This document shows, piece by piece, positions 1 to 6,186 of a DNA stretch of 9,659 nt. Source of the stretch: an uncultured bacterium (GTDB lineage Bacteria > Bacteroidota > Bacteroidia > Bacteroidales > Paludibacteraceae); the NCBI GenBank assembly GCA_947074225.1, contig CAMTOX010000047.1:1-9659 (forward strand). The letters run 5' to 3'. A program made the translations under genes and the position numbers. The notes beneath the pieces were generated by a model. The model saw nothing but the letters and a program-made list of their open reading frames with translations. It was not told where the DNA came from and ran no database searches. Every line of letters starts with the position of its first letter. Position 1 is the first letter of the stretch.

Positions 1-1
1 T

Positions 2-910
2 GCTGATTTTCAATATACCTATCGTTTATATAAACTTTTAAAACAGTTAGCTCCAGATTACACCTTGGGTTATAATGTTAAGCCAGCTCTATATGGTGCA
101 ATTGCAGCTAAAATGGCTAGAGTTTTAGGAGTTAACTCGATGATAACTGGCGCTGGTTTTTTGTTTGTATCGGATAGTTTGAAAGCACGTGTGATAAAAT
201 TGTTAAGTAAACCACTTTATAAATATGGATTGAATTGTGCATCATCGGTTATTTTTCAGAACCAAGACGATTTGAAAGAGTTTAAAGAGAATGGTTTGAT
301 AAAGGTGGAAAAATCGTATGTAATAAATGGCTCTGGTGTAAATATGAAGCAGTTTGTATGTACGGCTTTACCTAAGCAGATGACTTTTCTAATGATTTCA
401 CGTTTTATTTACTCCAAAGGTGTTTTGGAATATTTTAAGGCGGCTGAGCGTATTAAAAGCATCTATCCTGAGGTTCGTTTCATTATTATTGGAGATATTG
501 ATGGCAAAGCCGATTCTTTGAGTTATGCTGAAGTGCGCTACTGTTTAGAGAATGGGATAGTGGAACAGGTGTCGTTTACTAAAGATGTTCCTGGTTATAT
601 GCAGCAGACATCGGTTTATGTTTTACCCAGCTATCGTGAAGGTACGCCAAGGTCGGTATTAGAAGCTATGGCATGTGGTAGACCTATACTGACAACTGAT
701 GTTCCAGGTTGCAGAAATACAGTTGTCGAGGGTAAAAATGGTTTTTTAGTACCAGCTAAGGATGTAGATGCTCTGGTTGATAAGATGTCGTGGTTTATTA
801 CACATCAGGAGGCTTTAGTTCCTATGGGCAGAGCAAGTTGGGAGTTGTGTGAAGAGCGTTTTGACGTGCATAAAGTGAATAAAGCGATTAATCAAATTAT
901 GGGTATATAA
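2..910 (+). CDS. GT4-family glycosyltransferase, 5'-truncated by the window edge
   Basis: Retaining GT-B glycosyltransferase (GT4 type), expected to act at the cytoplasmic face of the inner membrane and add one sugar from a nucleotide donor to a lipid-linked polysaccharide intermediate. The frame is open from base 2. The residues before the first possible start (TTG at 65) already read as the family's typical N-domain segment, LLKQLAPDYTLGYNVKP, so the true start lies outside the window and the TTG is not a start. The C-terminal nucleotide-sugar domain is complete: the SRF...SKG segment (conserved Arg codon at 401, Lys at 416) and the E-x7-E motif REGTPRSVLE (Glu codons at 638 and 662), followed by the usual GRPILTTDVPGC and NGFLVP segments. 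It resembles PglA/capsular GT4 enzymes, but the sugar and acceptor cannot be read from sequence. The stop is at 908-910, 16 bp before the next gene. The gene is AT-rich, as is common in O-antigen clusters. Confidence 0.9.
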   Translation, partial: ADFQYTYRLYKLLKQLAPDYTLGYNVKPALYGAIAAKMARVLGVNSMITGAGFLFVSDSLKARVIKLLSKPLYKYGLNCASSVIFQNQDDLKEFKENGLIKVEKSYVINGSGVNMKQFVCTALPKQMTFLMISRFIYSKGVLEYFKAAERIKSIYPEVRFIIIGDIDGKADSLSYAEVRYCLENGIVEQVSFTKDVPGYMQQTSVYVLPSYREGTPRSVLEAMACGRPILTTDVPGCRNTVVEGKNGFLVPAKDVDALVDKMSWFITHQEALVPMGRASWELCEERFDVHKVNKAINQIMGI

Positions 911-926
911 ATTTATTCTTAGTATT

Positions 927-1928
927 ATGTTGGATTTTTCATTATTTCAAGTTGCTTGTTGTAAATATGCAGGTATAATAGTATGCTTAATACTTATGGA
1001 GCTACTCTACTTCCGTATTGCCGATCGTTATAATATCACTGATAAGCCCAACAGTAGAAGTTCCCATTCGCAGATTACCATTCGTGGGGGTGGGGTGCTT
1101 TTCCCTTTGGGCATGTTGCTCTACTTTCTATTCTTTGGTGGCCACTATCCTTGGTTTCTACTGGGGCTGGGGCTAGTAAGCATGGTGAGTTTTATCGACG
1201 ATGTTAAACCGCTTCCCAATAAGGTGCGGTTGGTGGTGCAATTTGTGGCGATGTTGCTGATGTGTTACCAATGGCAACTTTTCAATGCCACAGATTGGTG
1301 GATGGTGGTAGTGGCGTTGATATTCTGTACTGGGATTATTAATGCGTTCAATTTTATGGATGGTATCAATGGCATTACTGGAGGCTATAGTTTGGTAGTG
1401 TTGCTACTACTGTGGTTGGTTAATAGCAGTGTAGCTTTTATAGATAGTAGTTATTTGGTAGTGGCCATGATGAGTGTTCTGGTATTCTGTTTCTTTAATT
1501 TTCGCTCGCATGCTCGTTGCTTTGCTGGCGATGTAGGCTCTATAGCCATTGCTTTTATCGTACTTTTCCCTTTGGGAGCATTAATAATTAAAAGTGGCAA
1601 TGTGGGTTATATTCTCTTTTTGGCCATTTATGGGGTCGATGTTATTCTGACTATTTTGCACCGCTTGTTATTGCGTGAGAATATTTTTGTAGCACATCGT
1701 AAACATGCCTTTCAGTTATTGGCCAATGAGTTAGGGTGGCCTCATGTAGCTGTATCACTCCTCTATATGCTATTGCAGTTTGGGGTAGGGTTAGGATATC
1801 TCTATTGTGGTGCTCATGCGTTGTTGTATGCTATTTTGGTACTCTCGCTATTGGTGTTGCTCTATTTGGGTTTTATGAAACGCAATTACTATAGGCATGA
1901 GGCCTATTTGAAATCAAAATTAAATTAA
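927..1928 (+). CDS. WecA/WbpL/MraY-family undecaprenyl-phosphate sugar-1-phosphate transferase
   Basis: Polytopic inner-membrane enzyme (333 aa) of the polyprenyl-phosphate HexNAc-1-phosphate transferase family. It transfers a sugar-1-phosphate from a UDP-sugar to undecaprenyl phosphate, the first committed step of a lipid-linked polysaccharide. Visible signatures are an N-terminal DKPNSRSSH segment followed by RGGG (residues 39-56), the Mg-binding FIDD (89-92), NAFNFMDGINGITGG (139-153), CFAGDVGS (198-205) and the cytoplasmic HRKHAFQ (257-263). Many hydrophobic helices lie between them, and the length is normal for WecA/WbpL. The ATG at 927 is the first in frame after the upstream stop and gives a membrane segment at once; no clear Shine-Dalgarno is seen, as expected for Bacteroidetes. 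With a WbpM-like dehydratase two genes downstream, a WbpL-like role using a 6-deoxy-HexNAc such as FucNAc or QuiNAc is plausible, but this is inference; GlcNAc-1-P is equally possible. Confidence 0.92.
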   Translation: MLDFSLFQVACCKYAGIIVCLILMELLYFRIADRYNITDKPNSRSSHSQITIRGGGVLFPLGMLLYFLFFGGHYPWFLLGLGLVSMVSFIDDVKPLPNKVRLVVQFVAMLLMCYQWQLFNATDWWMVVVALIFCTGIINAFNFMDGINGITGGYSLVVLLLLWLVNSSVAFIDSSYLVVAMMSVLVFCFFNFRSHARCFAGDVGSIAIAFIVLFPLGALIIKSGNVGYILFLAIYGVDVILTILHRLLLRENIFVAHRKHAFQLLANELGWPHVAVSLLYMLLQFGVGLGYLYCGAHALLYAILVLSLLVLLYLGFMKRNYYRHEAYLKSKLN

Positions 1929-1935
1929 TCTTTTT

Positions 1936-2328
1936 ATGTTAATAGATGAAACCTTACTAAATCAAGTCTCGACTGAAGCGAAAGCCTCAGAGCGTTTACG
2001 TATGAACTATAATTTTCATACAAGTCTTGATTCAAAGGCTCAACGTTTATTGAACGCTTTAGAGCCTGGTACTGCAATACCGGTTCACCGCCACATAGAA
2101 ACCGCTGAAACTTATATTATTCTACGTGGAAAAATAGAGGTCTATTTTTACGATGATAGTAAAGCCATTATTGAGAAGTTTCTTTTAGATCCATTAATTG
2201 GAAATTATGGAATTCATATTCCTCAAAGTCAATGGCACTCACTTCACGTATTGGAAACCAATAGTGTTATTTTTGAAATTAAAGATGGTCCGTATTCGCC
2301 AATTACAAATGAGAATATATTAATCTAA
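1936..2328 (+). CDS. wbuC: WbuC-family cupin-fold metalloprotein
   Basis: Small cytosolic single-domain cupin (130 aa) that I recognise as WbuC family, which occurs in O-antigen and capsule clusters next to amino-sugar transferases; its reaction is not established to my knowledge. The cupin core is visible: the metal-site motif PVHRHIETAE (residues 49-58, with H51, H53 and a glutamate at 55 or 58), then YIILRGKIEVYFYD as the central beta strands, and the second motif IPQSQWHSL (95-103, H101). The N-terminal helix region (MLIDETLLNQV) is typical. The ATG at 1936 is 7 bp after the previous stop, and the next gene starts 19 bp after this stop, so it is inside the operon. One hand-counted line (1981-2040) is 35% G+C, clearly lower than the genes on both sides, which suggests a separate origin. 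Other sugar-binding cupins (RmlC, FdtA type) are less likely given length and motif. Confidence 0.85.
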   Translation: MLIDETLLNQVSTEAKASERLRMNYNFHTSLDSKAQRLLNALEPGTAIPVHRHIETAETYIILRGKIEVYFYDDSKAIIEKFLLDPLIGNYGIHIPQSQWHSLHVLETNSVIFEIKDGPYSPITNENILI

Positions 2329-2347
2329 ACTTGTTATTTTTTTACCT

Positions 2348-4321
2348 ATGTCATTATCAAAACACGTGCATGATTTTAATGGTTTTATCTATAACCATTT
2401 AATAAAGATGCGCTATCTGTCGCGCTGGTTCATTCTTCTTTTAGATTTGATTTTGTGTTCTATTGCTTTTCTATTTTCTTCGGCAGTTTTGAGCCGTTTC
2501 ATCCCATCGTTGCCTGCTTACGGGTCGGTGGGGCTGCTCTTCTATCAGCTATTGATTGTGCTGACCATACAGTTATGCTGTTTCATGGTGGTGCGCCCTT
2601 ATCGCAGTGTGTTGCGTTTCTCCACCTTTCGCGACTTGGTACGTCTGCTGCTATGTCAGCTCATCTGTGTGTCGGTTCTATTGGGTGTTGAGGCCTTTAC
2701 CTCGCAACTCATGGGCCGCGACCTCTTTGTAGGGCTCTCGTTTGTGGTCTATTTTGTTAGCTCTCTGACGCTGATGTCCTTCATGCGCATAGCGGTGCGT
2801 GTGATGTTTGAGATCTCATTTCAGAGTCGCCAGCGGTTGCCCATGCTCATTATGGGCGATCGCGACAGCAATGTGAATGTGGCGCGTATGCTCAAAGGCG
2901 ACCTCCACTCGCCCTACAAGATTGTGGGGATGGCCGAGGAGAAGTTGGGGAGTGGTGAGAAGATGATTATGAATGTGCCGTTGATAACTTTTGAGGATAA
3001 GGAGGTGGTGCAACGTTTCATTAAGGAGCATGGGGTGACCCATGTGTTGGTGACTTCGGCGGCCTTTTTAACGGCCGATATTGCCCACGTGATGATGACG
3101 CTGAACGACTGGGGGATGAAGCTGCTACGCCTTCCCAAGGTAGATGTGATGACTGCAGAGCGTGATGCCTCGGAGCCACTGCGCATACAACCCATACGTA
3201 TTGAAGATTTACTGAACCGTGAACCCATTGTGCTGACCGACGAGAAGGTGTCGGAGTGTGTGCGCGACAATGTGGTGATGGTGACCGGTGCTGCCGGATC
3301 TATAGGGAGTGAGCTAGTGCGTCAGCTGTCACACCATGCCCCTAAAACATTGATACTGCTGGATAATGCCGAGACACCGCTACATGCCATTAAGGTGGAG
3401 CTGGAGGCGATGCCGCAACAGGTACCCTTTATTACTGTGGTGGTGGATATACGCAATGCCTTGCGCATGGAGCAGCTCATTAGCCAATACCGCCCTAAGG
3501 TGCTCTACCATGCCGCTGCCTATAAGCATGTGCCAATGATGGAGGAGAACCCCAGTGAGGCCATCTTAACGAATGTGATGGGGACCAAGATTGTGGCCGA
3601 CTGCTGCATGAAGTATGGTGTGGAACGCATGGTGATGATCTCGACCGATAAGGCGGTGAACCCGTCGAATGTGATGGGGGCCTCGAAACGTATTGCCGAG
3701 ATCTATGTGCAGTCGCTCAACACCGCTAAGGAGGAGGGGCTACTGCATAGCTCCTGCAGTTTCATCACCACACGTTTTGGCAATGTGCTGGGATCTAACG
3801 GCTCGGTGATACCATTCTTCCGCAAGCAGATTGAAGAGGGGGGTCCGGTGAAGGTGACACATCCCGACATTATACGCTACTTCATGACCATTCCTGAGGC
3901 TTGTCAGCTAGTGCTGCAGGCCGGCACGATGGGACAGGGAGGCGAGATCTATATCTTCGATATGGGAGAGCCTGTGAAGATTCTGGATCTGGCAACACGC
4001 ATGATACGCCTAGCAGGGTATGTGCCCTATGAGGATATCGACATTGCCTTTACAGGGCTACGTCCCGGCGAGAAGCTCTATGAGGAGCTGCTCAACACCA
4101 AGGAGCTGACCAAGCCTACCTACAACGAGAAGATACATATTGCCCATGTGCAACATTTTGAATATATGAAGGTGAACGAAAACCTGAAGAGGTTGGTGGA
4201 GATGGCGCGTGACTTCGACCAGGATGCGGTGGTGCAGCAGATGAAGGATGTAGTGCCGGAATTTGTAAGCCAGAACTCAGTATATGAGAAGTTTGATGTG
4301 AGAATGAAGGTGCGTGGCTAA
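2348..4321 (+). CDS. Membrane-anchored nucleotide-sugar 4,6-dehydratase (FlaA1/WbpM/CapD family)
   Basis: Polysaccharide-biosynthesis dehydratase of 657 aa, close to the length of WbpM. The family converts UDP-GlcNAc to a UDP-4-keto-6-deoxy-HexNAc, precursor of QuiNAc, FucNAc or bacillosamine. Residues about 26-155 hold four hydrophobic helices (membrane anchor). About 163-290 is a Rossmann-like CoA-binding-type domain (LIMGDRDSNV near 167). From 308 is the extended SDR domain: VTGAAGSIGSE (312-322, NAD(P)-binding), HAAAYKHVP (388-396), the active site ISTDKAVNPSNVMGASKR (431-448), and RPGEKLYEE (572-580). The usual SDR Tyr is Met443, with Ser432 and Lys447, the S-M-K triad known for WbpM-like long enzymes. 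The ATG at 2348 is 19 bp after wbuC. The first ~60 bases are very AT-rich, after which G+C rises sharply (27% in line 2341-2400, about 60% in line 3241-3300). The exact substrate is inferred from family. Confidence 0.93.
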   Translation: MSLSKHVHDFNGFIYNHLIKMRYLSRWFILLLDLILCSIAFLFSSAVLSRFIPSLPAYGSVGLLFYQLLIVLTIQLCCFMVVRPYRSVLRFSTFRDLVRLLLCQLICVSVLLGVEAFTSQLMGRDLFVGLSFVVYFVSSLTLMSFMRIAVRVMFEISFQSRQRLPMLIMGDRDSNVNVARMLKGDLHSPYKIVGMAEEKLGSGEKMIMNVPLITFEDKEVVQRFIKEHGVTHVLVTSAAFLTADIAHVMMTLNDWGMKLLRLPKVDVMTAERDASEPLRIQPIRIEDLLNREPIVLTDEKVSECVRDNVVMVTGAAGSIGSELVRQLSHHAPKTLILLDNAETPLHAIKVELEAMPQQVPFITVVVDIRNALRMEQLISQYRPKVLYHAAAYKHVPMMEENPSEAILTNVMGTKIVADCCMKYGVERMVMISTDKAVNPSNVMGASKRIAEIYVQSLNTAKEEGLLHSSCSFITTRFGNVLGSNGSVIPFFRKQIEEGGPVKVTHPDIIRYFMTIPEACQLVLQAGTMGQGGEIYIFDMGEPVKILDLATRMIRLAGYVPYEDIDIAFTGLRPGEKLYEELLNTKELTKPTYNEKIHIAHVQHFEYMKVNENLKRLVEMARDFDQDAVVQQMKDVVPEFVSQNSVYEKFDVRMKVRG

Positions 4322-4422
4322 TGTTTGGACTGCTGCGCATGGATACTTGCTATTGCTGCGCTGTTGAAGGATGCGTTGTTGATACATACTGAAATACGTT
4401 GCTACCTAGGTTAGTGACCATG

Positions 4423-4471
4423 AAAAAGCTCGACAAGCTTGCTTACAATAAGCGAGCTTGTCGAGCTTTTT
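4423..4471. terminator. Bidirectional intrinsic terminator between convergent genes
   Basis: Near-perfect inverted repeat: left arm 4423-4444 and right arm 4450-4471 pair over 22 positions with a single G-T wobble (T4440 with G4454), around a 5-base loop (ACAAT, 4445-4449). The core of each arm is AGCTCGACAAGCTTGCTT or its complement. The left arm starts with five A and the right arm ends in six T (4467-4472), so a U-tract follows the stem in either direction. It lies between the 3' ends of the + strand dehydratase and the - strand pseudouridine synthase, where a shared terminator is expected. I computed the pairing by hand. Confidence 0.9.
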
Positions 4472-4474
4472 TAT

Positions 4475-4514
4475 ATTCGTGTTATTCGTGCAGCCTACAT
4501 TCGTGCAATTCGTG
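4475..4514. repeat. Four copies of heptamer ATTCGTG next to the terminator
   Basis: ATTCGTG occurs at 4475-4481, 4484-4490, 4499-4505 and 4508-4514, arranged as two pairs, each separated within the pair by two bases (TT, CA) and the pairs by CAGCCTAC. The block sits directly after the terminator hairpin and 5 bp before the stop of the - strand pseudouridine synthase gene. I recall similar ATTCGTG-rich tracts from Bacteroides intergenic regions, but no function is known to me. Short open frames across it are repeat translations, not genes. Confidence 0.7.
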
Positions 4515-4518
4515 CCGT

Positions 4519-5412
4519 TTACTTGAAGTTCTTAGGGATTCCGGTGTCAAAACTCATCATCTCGAAGGTGAATGGGTGTTTGAATACCAGTGAGCGGGCA
4601 TGTAGGCAGATGCGTCCTAAAGGGTTTGATGCAGCGCCATACTTCTTGTCGCCAGCAATAGGTGTCCCCAGGTCCGACATATGTACGCGAATCTGATTCT
4701 TGCGTCCGGTCTCCAGGTTGAGTTCTAACAAAGTGTACTGCCCATTATGTTTTAGCGTGCGGTAGTGTGTTATGGCCAACTTACCACCATTGTCGGTAGG
4801 TGAGGAGTGCATCTTCAGGGACTTGCGGTTCTCAAGTAGCCAATTCTTGATGGTGCCATCGTGTGGGTCGGGAACCCCTTCCACTACTGCCACATAAGCG
4901 CGTTTGATGATGTTCTCGTTCCAGTTGTGCTGCAGACGAAACTGTGCCTCCTCGCTTTTGGCAAAGATTAAGAGCCCTGAGGTCTCACGGTCCAGGCGGT
5001 GTACGATGAAGATGCGGTTGTTGCGGTGACGACGACGCACATGTTCCATCATGACGGTGTAGGCCGTCTGCTCATCCTCCTTGCCGGTCGACATGGTTAA
5101 GACACCATTCTTCTTGTCGACAATGAGCAGGTGCTCATCTTCAAAGACGATACGTACTTTATGGTTTGGGTTGGGTTTCTCCTCACCAATAGCTCTGACA
5201 CTAACCGTGTCATTGACTTTGAGAGGATGGTCGAAAGCGGTAACCACTTTGCCATCGATCACTATTTGTCGGTGGGATAGAAAAGATTTAATCTCGCTGC
5301 GGCTCTTCTCGGGCATGGCAGCGATAAGGAAGTTCAATAGTTGATCGGCTTTCTTTACCGTTAGGTTGCGATCTTTGGCCGTCTTACGGCGAAAGGGTAT
5401 CTGTTTTTTCAT
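4519..5412 (-). CDS. RluA-family RNA pseudouridine synthase
   Basis: Cytosolic RNA-modifying enzyme (297 aa) that isomerises uridine to pseudouridine in rRNA or tRNA. Residues about 20-72 look like an S4 RNA-binding domain (QLLNFLIAAMPEKSRSEIKSFL, then IVIDGKVV). The catalytic domain follows from about 86, with HRLDRETSGLLIF at 138-150, where Asp141 is the expected catalytic aspartate, then RAYVAVVEG (171-179), and the C-terminal GRKNQIRVHMSDLGTPIAGDKKYG (236-259), all typical of RluA/RluC/RluD. The ATG (complement of 5410-5412) gives a Lys/Arg-rich N-terminus common in this family. The target site cannot be deduced, so no symbol is given. It lies 68 bp downstream of the DivIC-like gene on the same strand with no terminator seen between, so the two are probably co-transcribed. 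Transcription likely ends at the 4423-4471 hairpin. Confidence 0.93.
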   Translation of the reverse strand: MKKQIPFRRKTAKDRNLTVKKADQLLNFLIAAMPEKSRSEIKSFLSHRQIVIDGKVVTAFDHPLKVNDTVSVRAIGEEKPNPNHKVRIVFEDEHLLIVDKKNGVLTMSTGKEDEQTAYTVMMEHVRRRHRNNRIFIVHRLDRETSGLLIFAKSEEAQFRLQHNWNENIIKRAYVAVVEGVPDPHDGTIKNWLLENRKSLKMHSSPTDNGGKLAITHYRTLKHNGQYTLLELNLETGRKNQIRVHMSDLGTPIAGDKKYGAASNPLGRICLHARSLVFKHPFTFEMMSFDTGIPKNFK

Positions 5413-5480
5413 AATCTGTTGTTTTAATAGAGGGGAATTAATGCCTCAGGTCTCTTTCGTGGTAGTAGAAGGTGGGTGAG

Positions 5481-5786
5481 CTACTCTTTAATGATAAAGA
5501 TATCTTCGTTCTGCTTCTTCATGAAATAATATTCGCGAGCAAAACGTTCCAGGTTCTCTAAATTGTCCTCCAAAGCTTTAATCTCTGCCTGGTCATTGGC
5601 AATACGTTTATCGTACTCTTTAATCTCGCGCTCTAAAGAGGCAATCTGCTGTCGGGTCTTATAACGTTTGTAAAGGCTGTTGCCATCGAAAAAGAGTATA
5701 AATACAGCAAAGACCATTAGCACTGTCCAATATTTATTTGGCAAGTGTTGTTTTATCCATGTTATATAGTTTTGAAATCTCGACAT
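5481..5786 (-). CDS. DivIC/FtsB-like septum formation initiator protein
   Basis: Small bitopic membrane protein (101 aa) of the FtsB/DivIC family, which joins FtsL and FtsQ/DivIB to form the divisome subcomplex that activates septal peptidoglycan synthesis. The layout matches the family: a short cytoplasmic N-terminus (1-19), one transmembrane helix (about 20-34, YWTVLMVFAVFILFF), the junction DGNSLYKRY, a charged coiled coil (about 45-82, QIASLEREIKEYDKRI onward), and the family's C-terminal segment ERFAREYYFMKKQNEDIF (80-97). The length is normal. The ATG is the complement of 5784-5786, and a Bacteroidetes promoter lies just upstream (5810-5840). It is likely the first gene of a two-gene transcript with the pseudouridine synthase. 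FtsL is the main alternative (same topology), but the conserved ERFAREYY...NEDIF end favours DivIC/FtsB. Confidence 0.9.
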   Translation of the reverse strand: MSRFQNYITWIKQHLPNKYWTVLMVFAVFILFFDGNSLYKRYKTRQQIASLEREIKEYDKRIANDQAEIKALEDNLENLERFAREYYFMKKQNEDIFIIKE

Positions 5787-5809
5787 CTCTTTTTCTGAAA
5801 CGATTGGTA

Positions 5810-5840
5810 CAAAGGTAATTGTTTTTTTTTACTCTCTAAA
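5810..5840 (-). promoter_or_regulatory. Bacteroidetes-type promoter for the DivIC-like gene
   Basis: On the - strand, TACCTTTG (complement of 5810-5817) fits the Bacteroidetes -7 consensus TAnnTTTG. A weak -33-like TTTA (complement of 5837-5840) lies 19 bases upstream, the expected spacing, across an A-rich spacer. Transcription would start a few bases below 5810 and leave a very short leader before the ATG at 5786. The -7 box is convincing; the -33 match is imperfect. Confidence 0.6.
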
Positions 5841-6124
5841 GCTCTGTTTTAAATATTTGGCATGGTTTGGATCTTATTAGCGTAAAAAATGAGCAGTTTG
5901 CTATCTTGTAGTTCTCCATGTTTTGGTCAATAATGTGTTCTTGAACATGTTTTTGGACACTTTAGGGTGTGAAAGGGGTGGGGGATTCCCCTGCGGTACC
6001 CCCTGTGATAACCTATTTGAGTTATGCTACTTATTCGATGTCGGGAGCTATAAAATCTATTTTTGTCATTTCGTAAGATTCTAATTGTTTTTGCTGTTTC
6101 TCTGTAAATAGTAGCTATTTAAAG

Positions 6125-6155
6125 TTGTAAATATGATAGATTAAAAGTATATTTG
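6125..6155 (+). promoter_or_regulatory. Bacteroidetes-type promoter for dipeptidyl peptidase IV
   Basis: TATATTTG at 6148-6155 is an exact TAnnTTTG -7 box, followed by CG. The -33 element TTG lies at 6125-6127, giving a 20-base spacer, within the usual range for the Bacteroidetes primary sigma factor. The expected start site is around 6160-6165, leaving a leader of about 20-25 bases before the ATG at 6187. This is the best promoter match in the window. Confidence 0.75.
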
Positions 6156-6186
6156 CGCCTATTTATGACAATAGCGTTTTATATCC

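Larger units (their letters stand above)
5787..6186. other. 400-bp divergent intergenic region, promoters but no gene
   Basis: The region between the divergent DivIC-like gene and dipeptidyl peptidase IV. I find no credible coding frame on either strand and no tRNA-like or rRNA-like sequence. It holds a - strand promoter (5810-5840) and a + strand promoter (6125-6155). A second TAnnTTTG match at 6058-6065 (TATTTTTG) has no clear -33 partner. Three loosely similar CATG-T-rich-GG segments start at 5861, 5917 and 5946. A short palindrome TGTTC-TT-GAACA lies at 5936-5947, and a G/C-rich pairing block at 5974-6004. None of these last elements can be given a function. Confidence 0.6.

Noticed and set aside
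65..67. TTG as the start of the first glycosyltransferase.
   Set aside because: The frame is open to base 2 and the upstream residues already match the family, so the gene is cut by the window edge.
2455..3270. Alternative frames on both strands inside the dehydratase gene.
   Set aside because: The dehydratase frame has full family motifs across the interval; the others have no domain features and are shadows.
4321..4392. Tiny open frame starting at an ATG that overlaps the dehydratase stop (TAATG), 23 codons.
   Set aside because: Too short, no recognisable motif, and the overlap can arise by chance. No homologous protein family comes to mind.
4399..4696. Two overlapping short + strand frames across the terminator and heptamer block.
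   Set aside because: They translate the hairpin and ATTCGTG repeats (giving YIRVIRAAYIRAIR-like sequence) and run antisense into the well-supported pseudouridine synthase gene.
5974..6004. G/C-rich inverted repeat as a transcription terminator.
   Set aside because: No U-tract on either side, and it lies upstream of two divergent genes where no transcript is expected to end.
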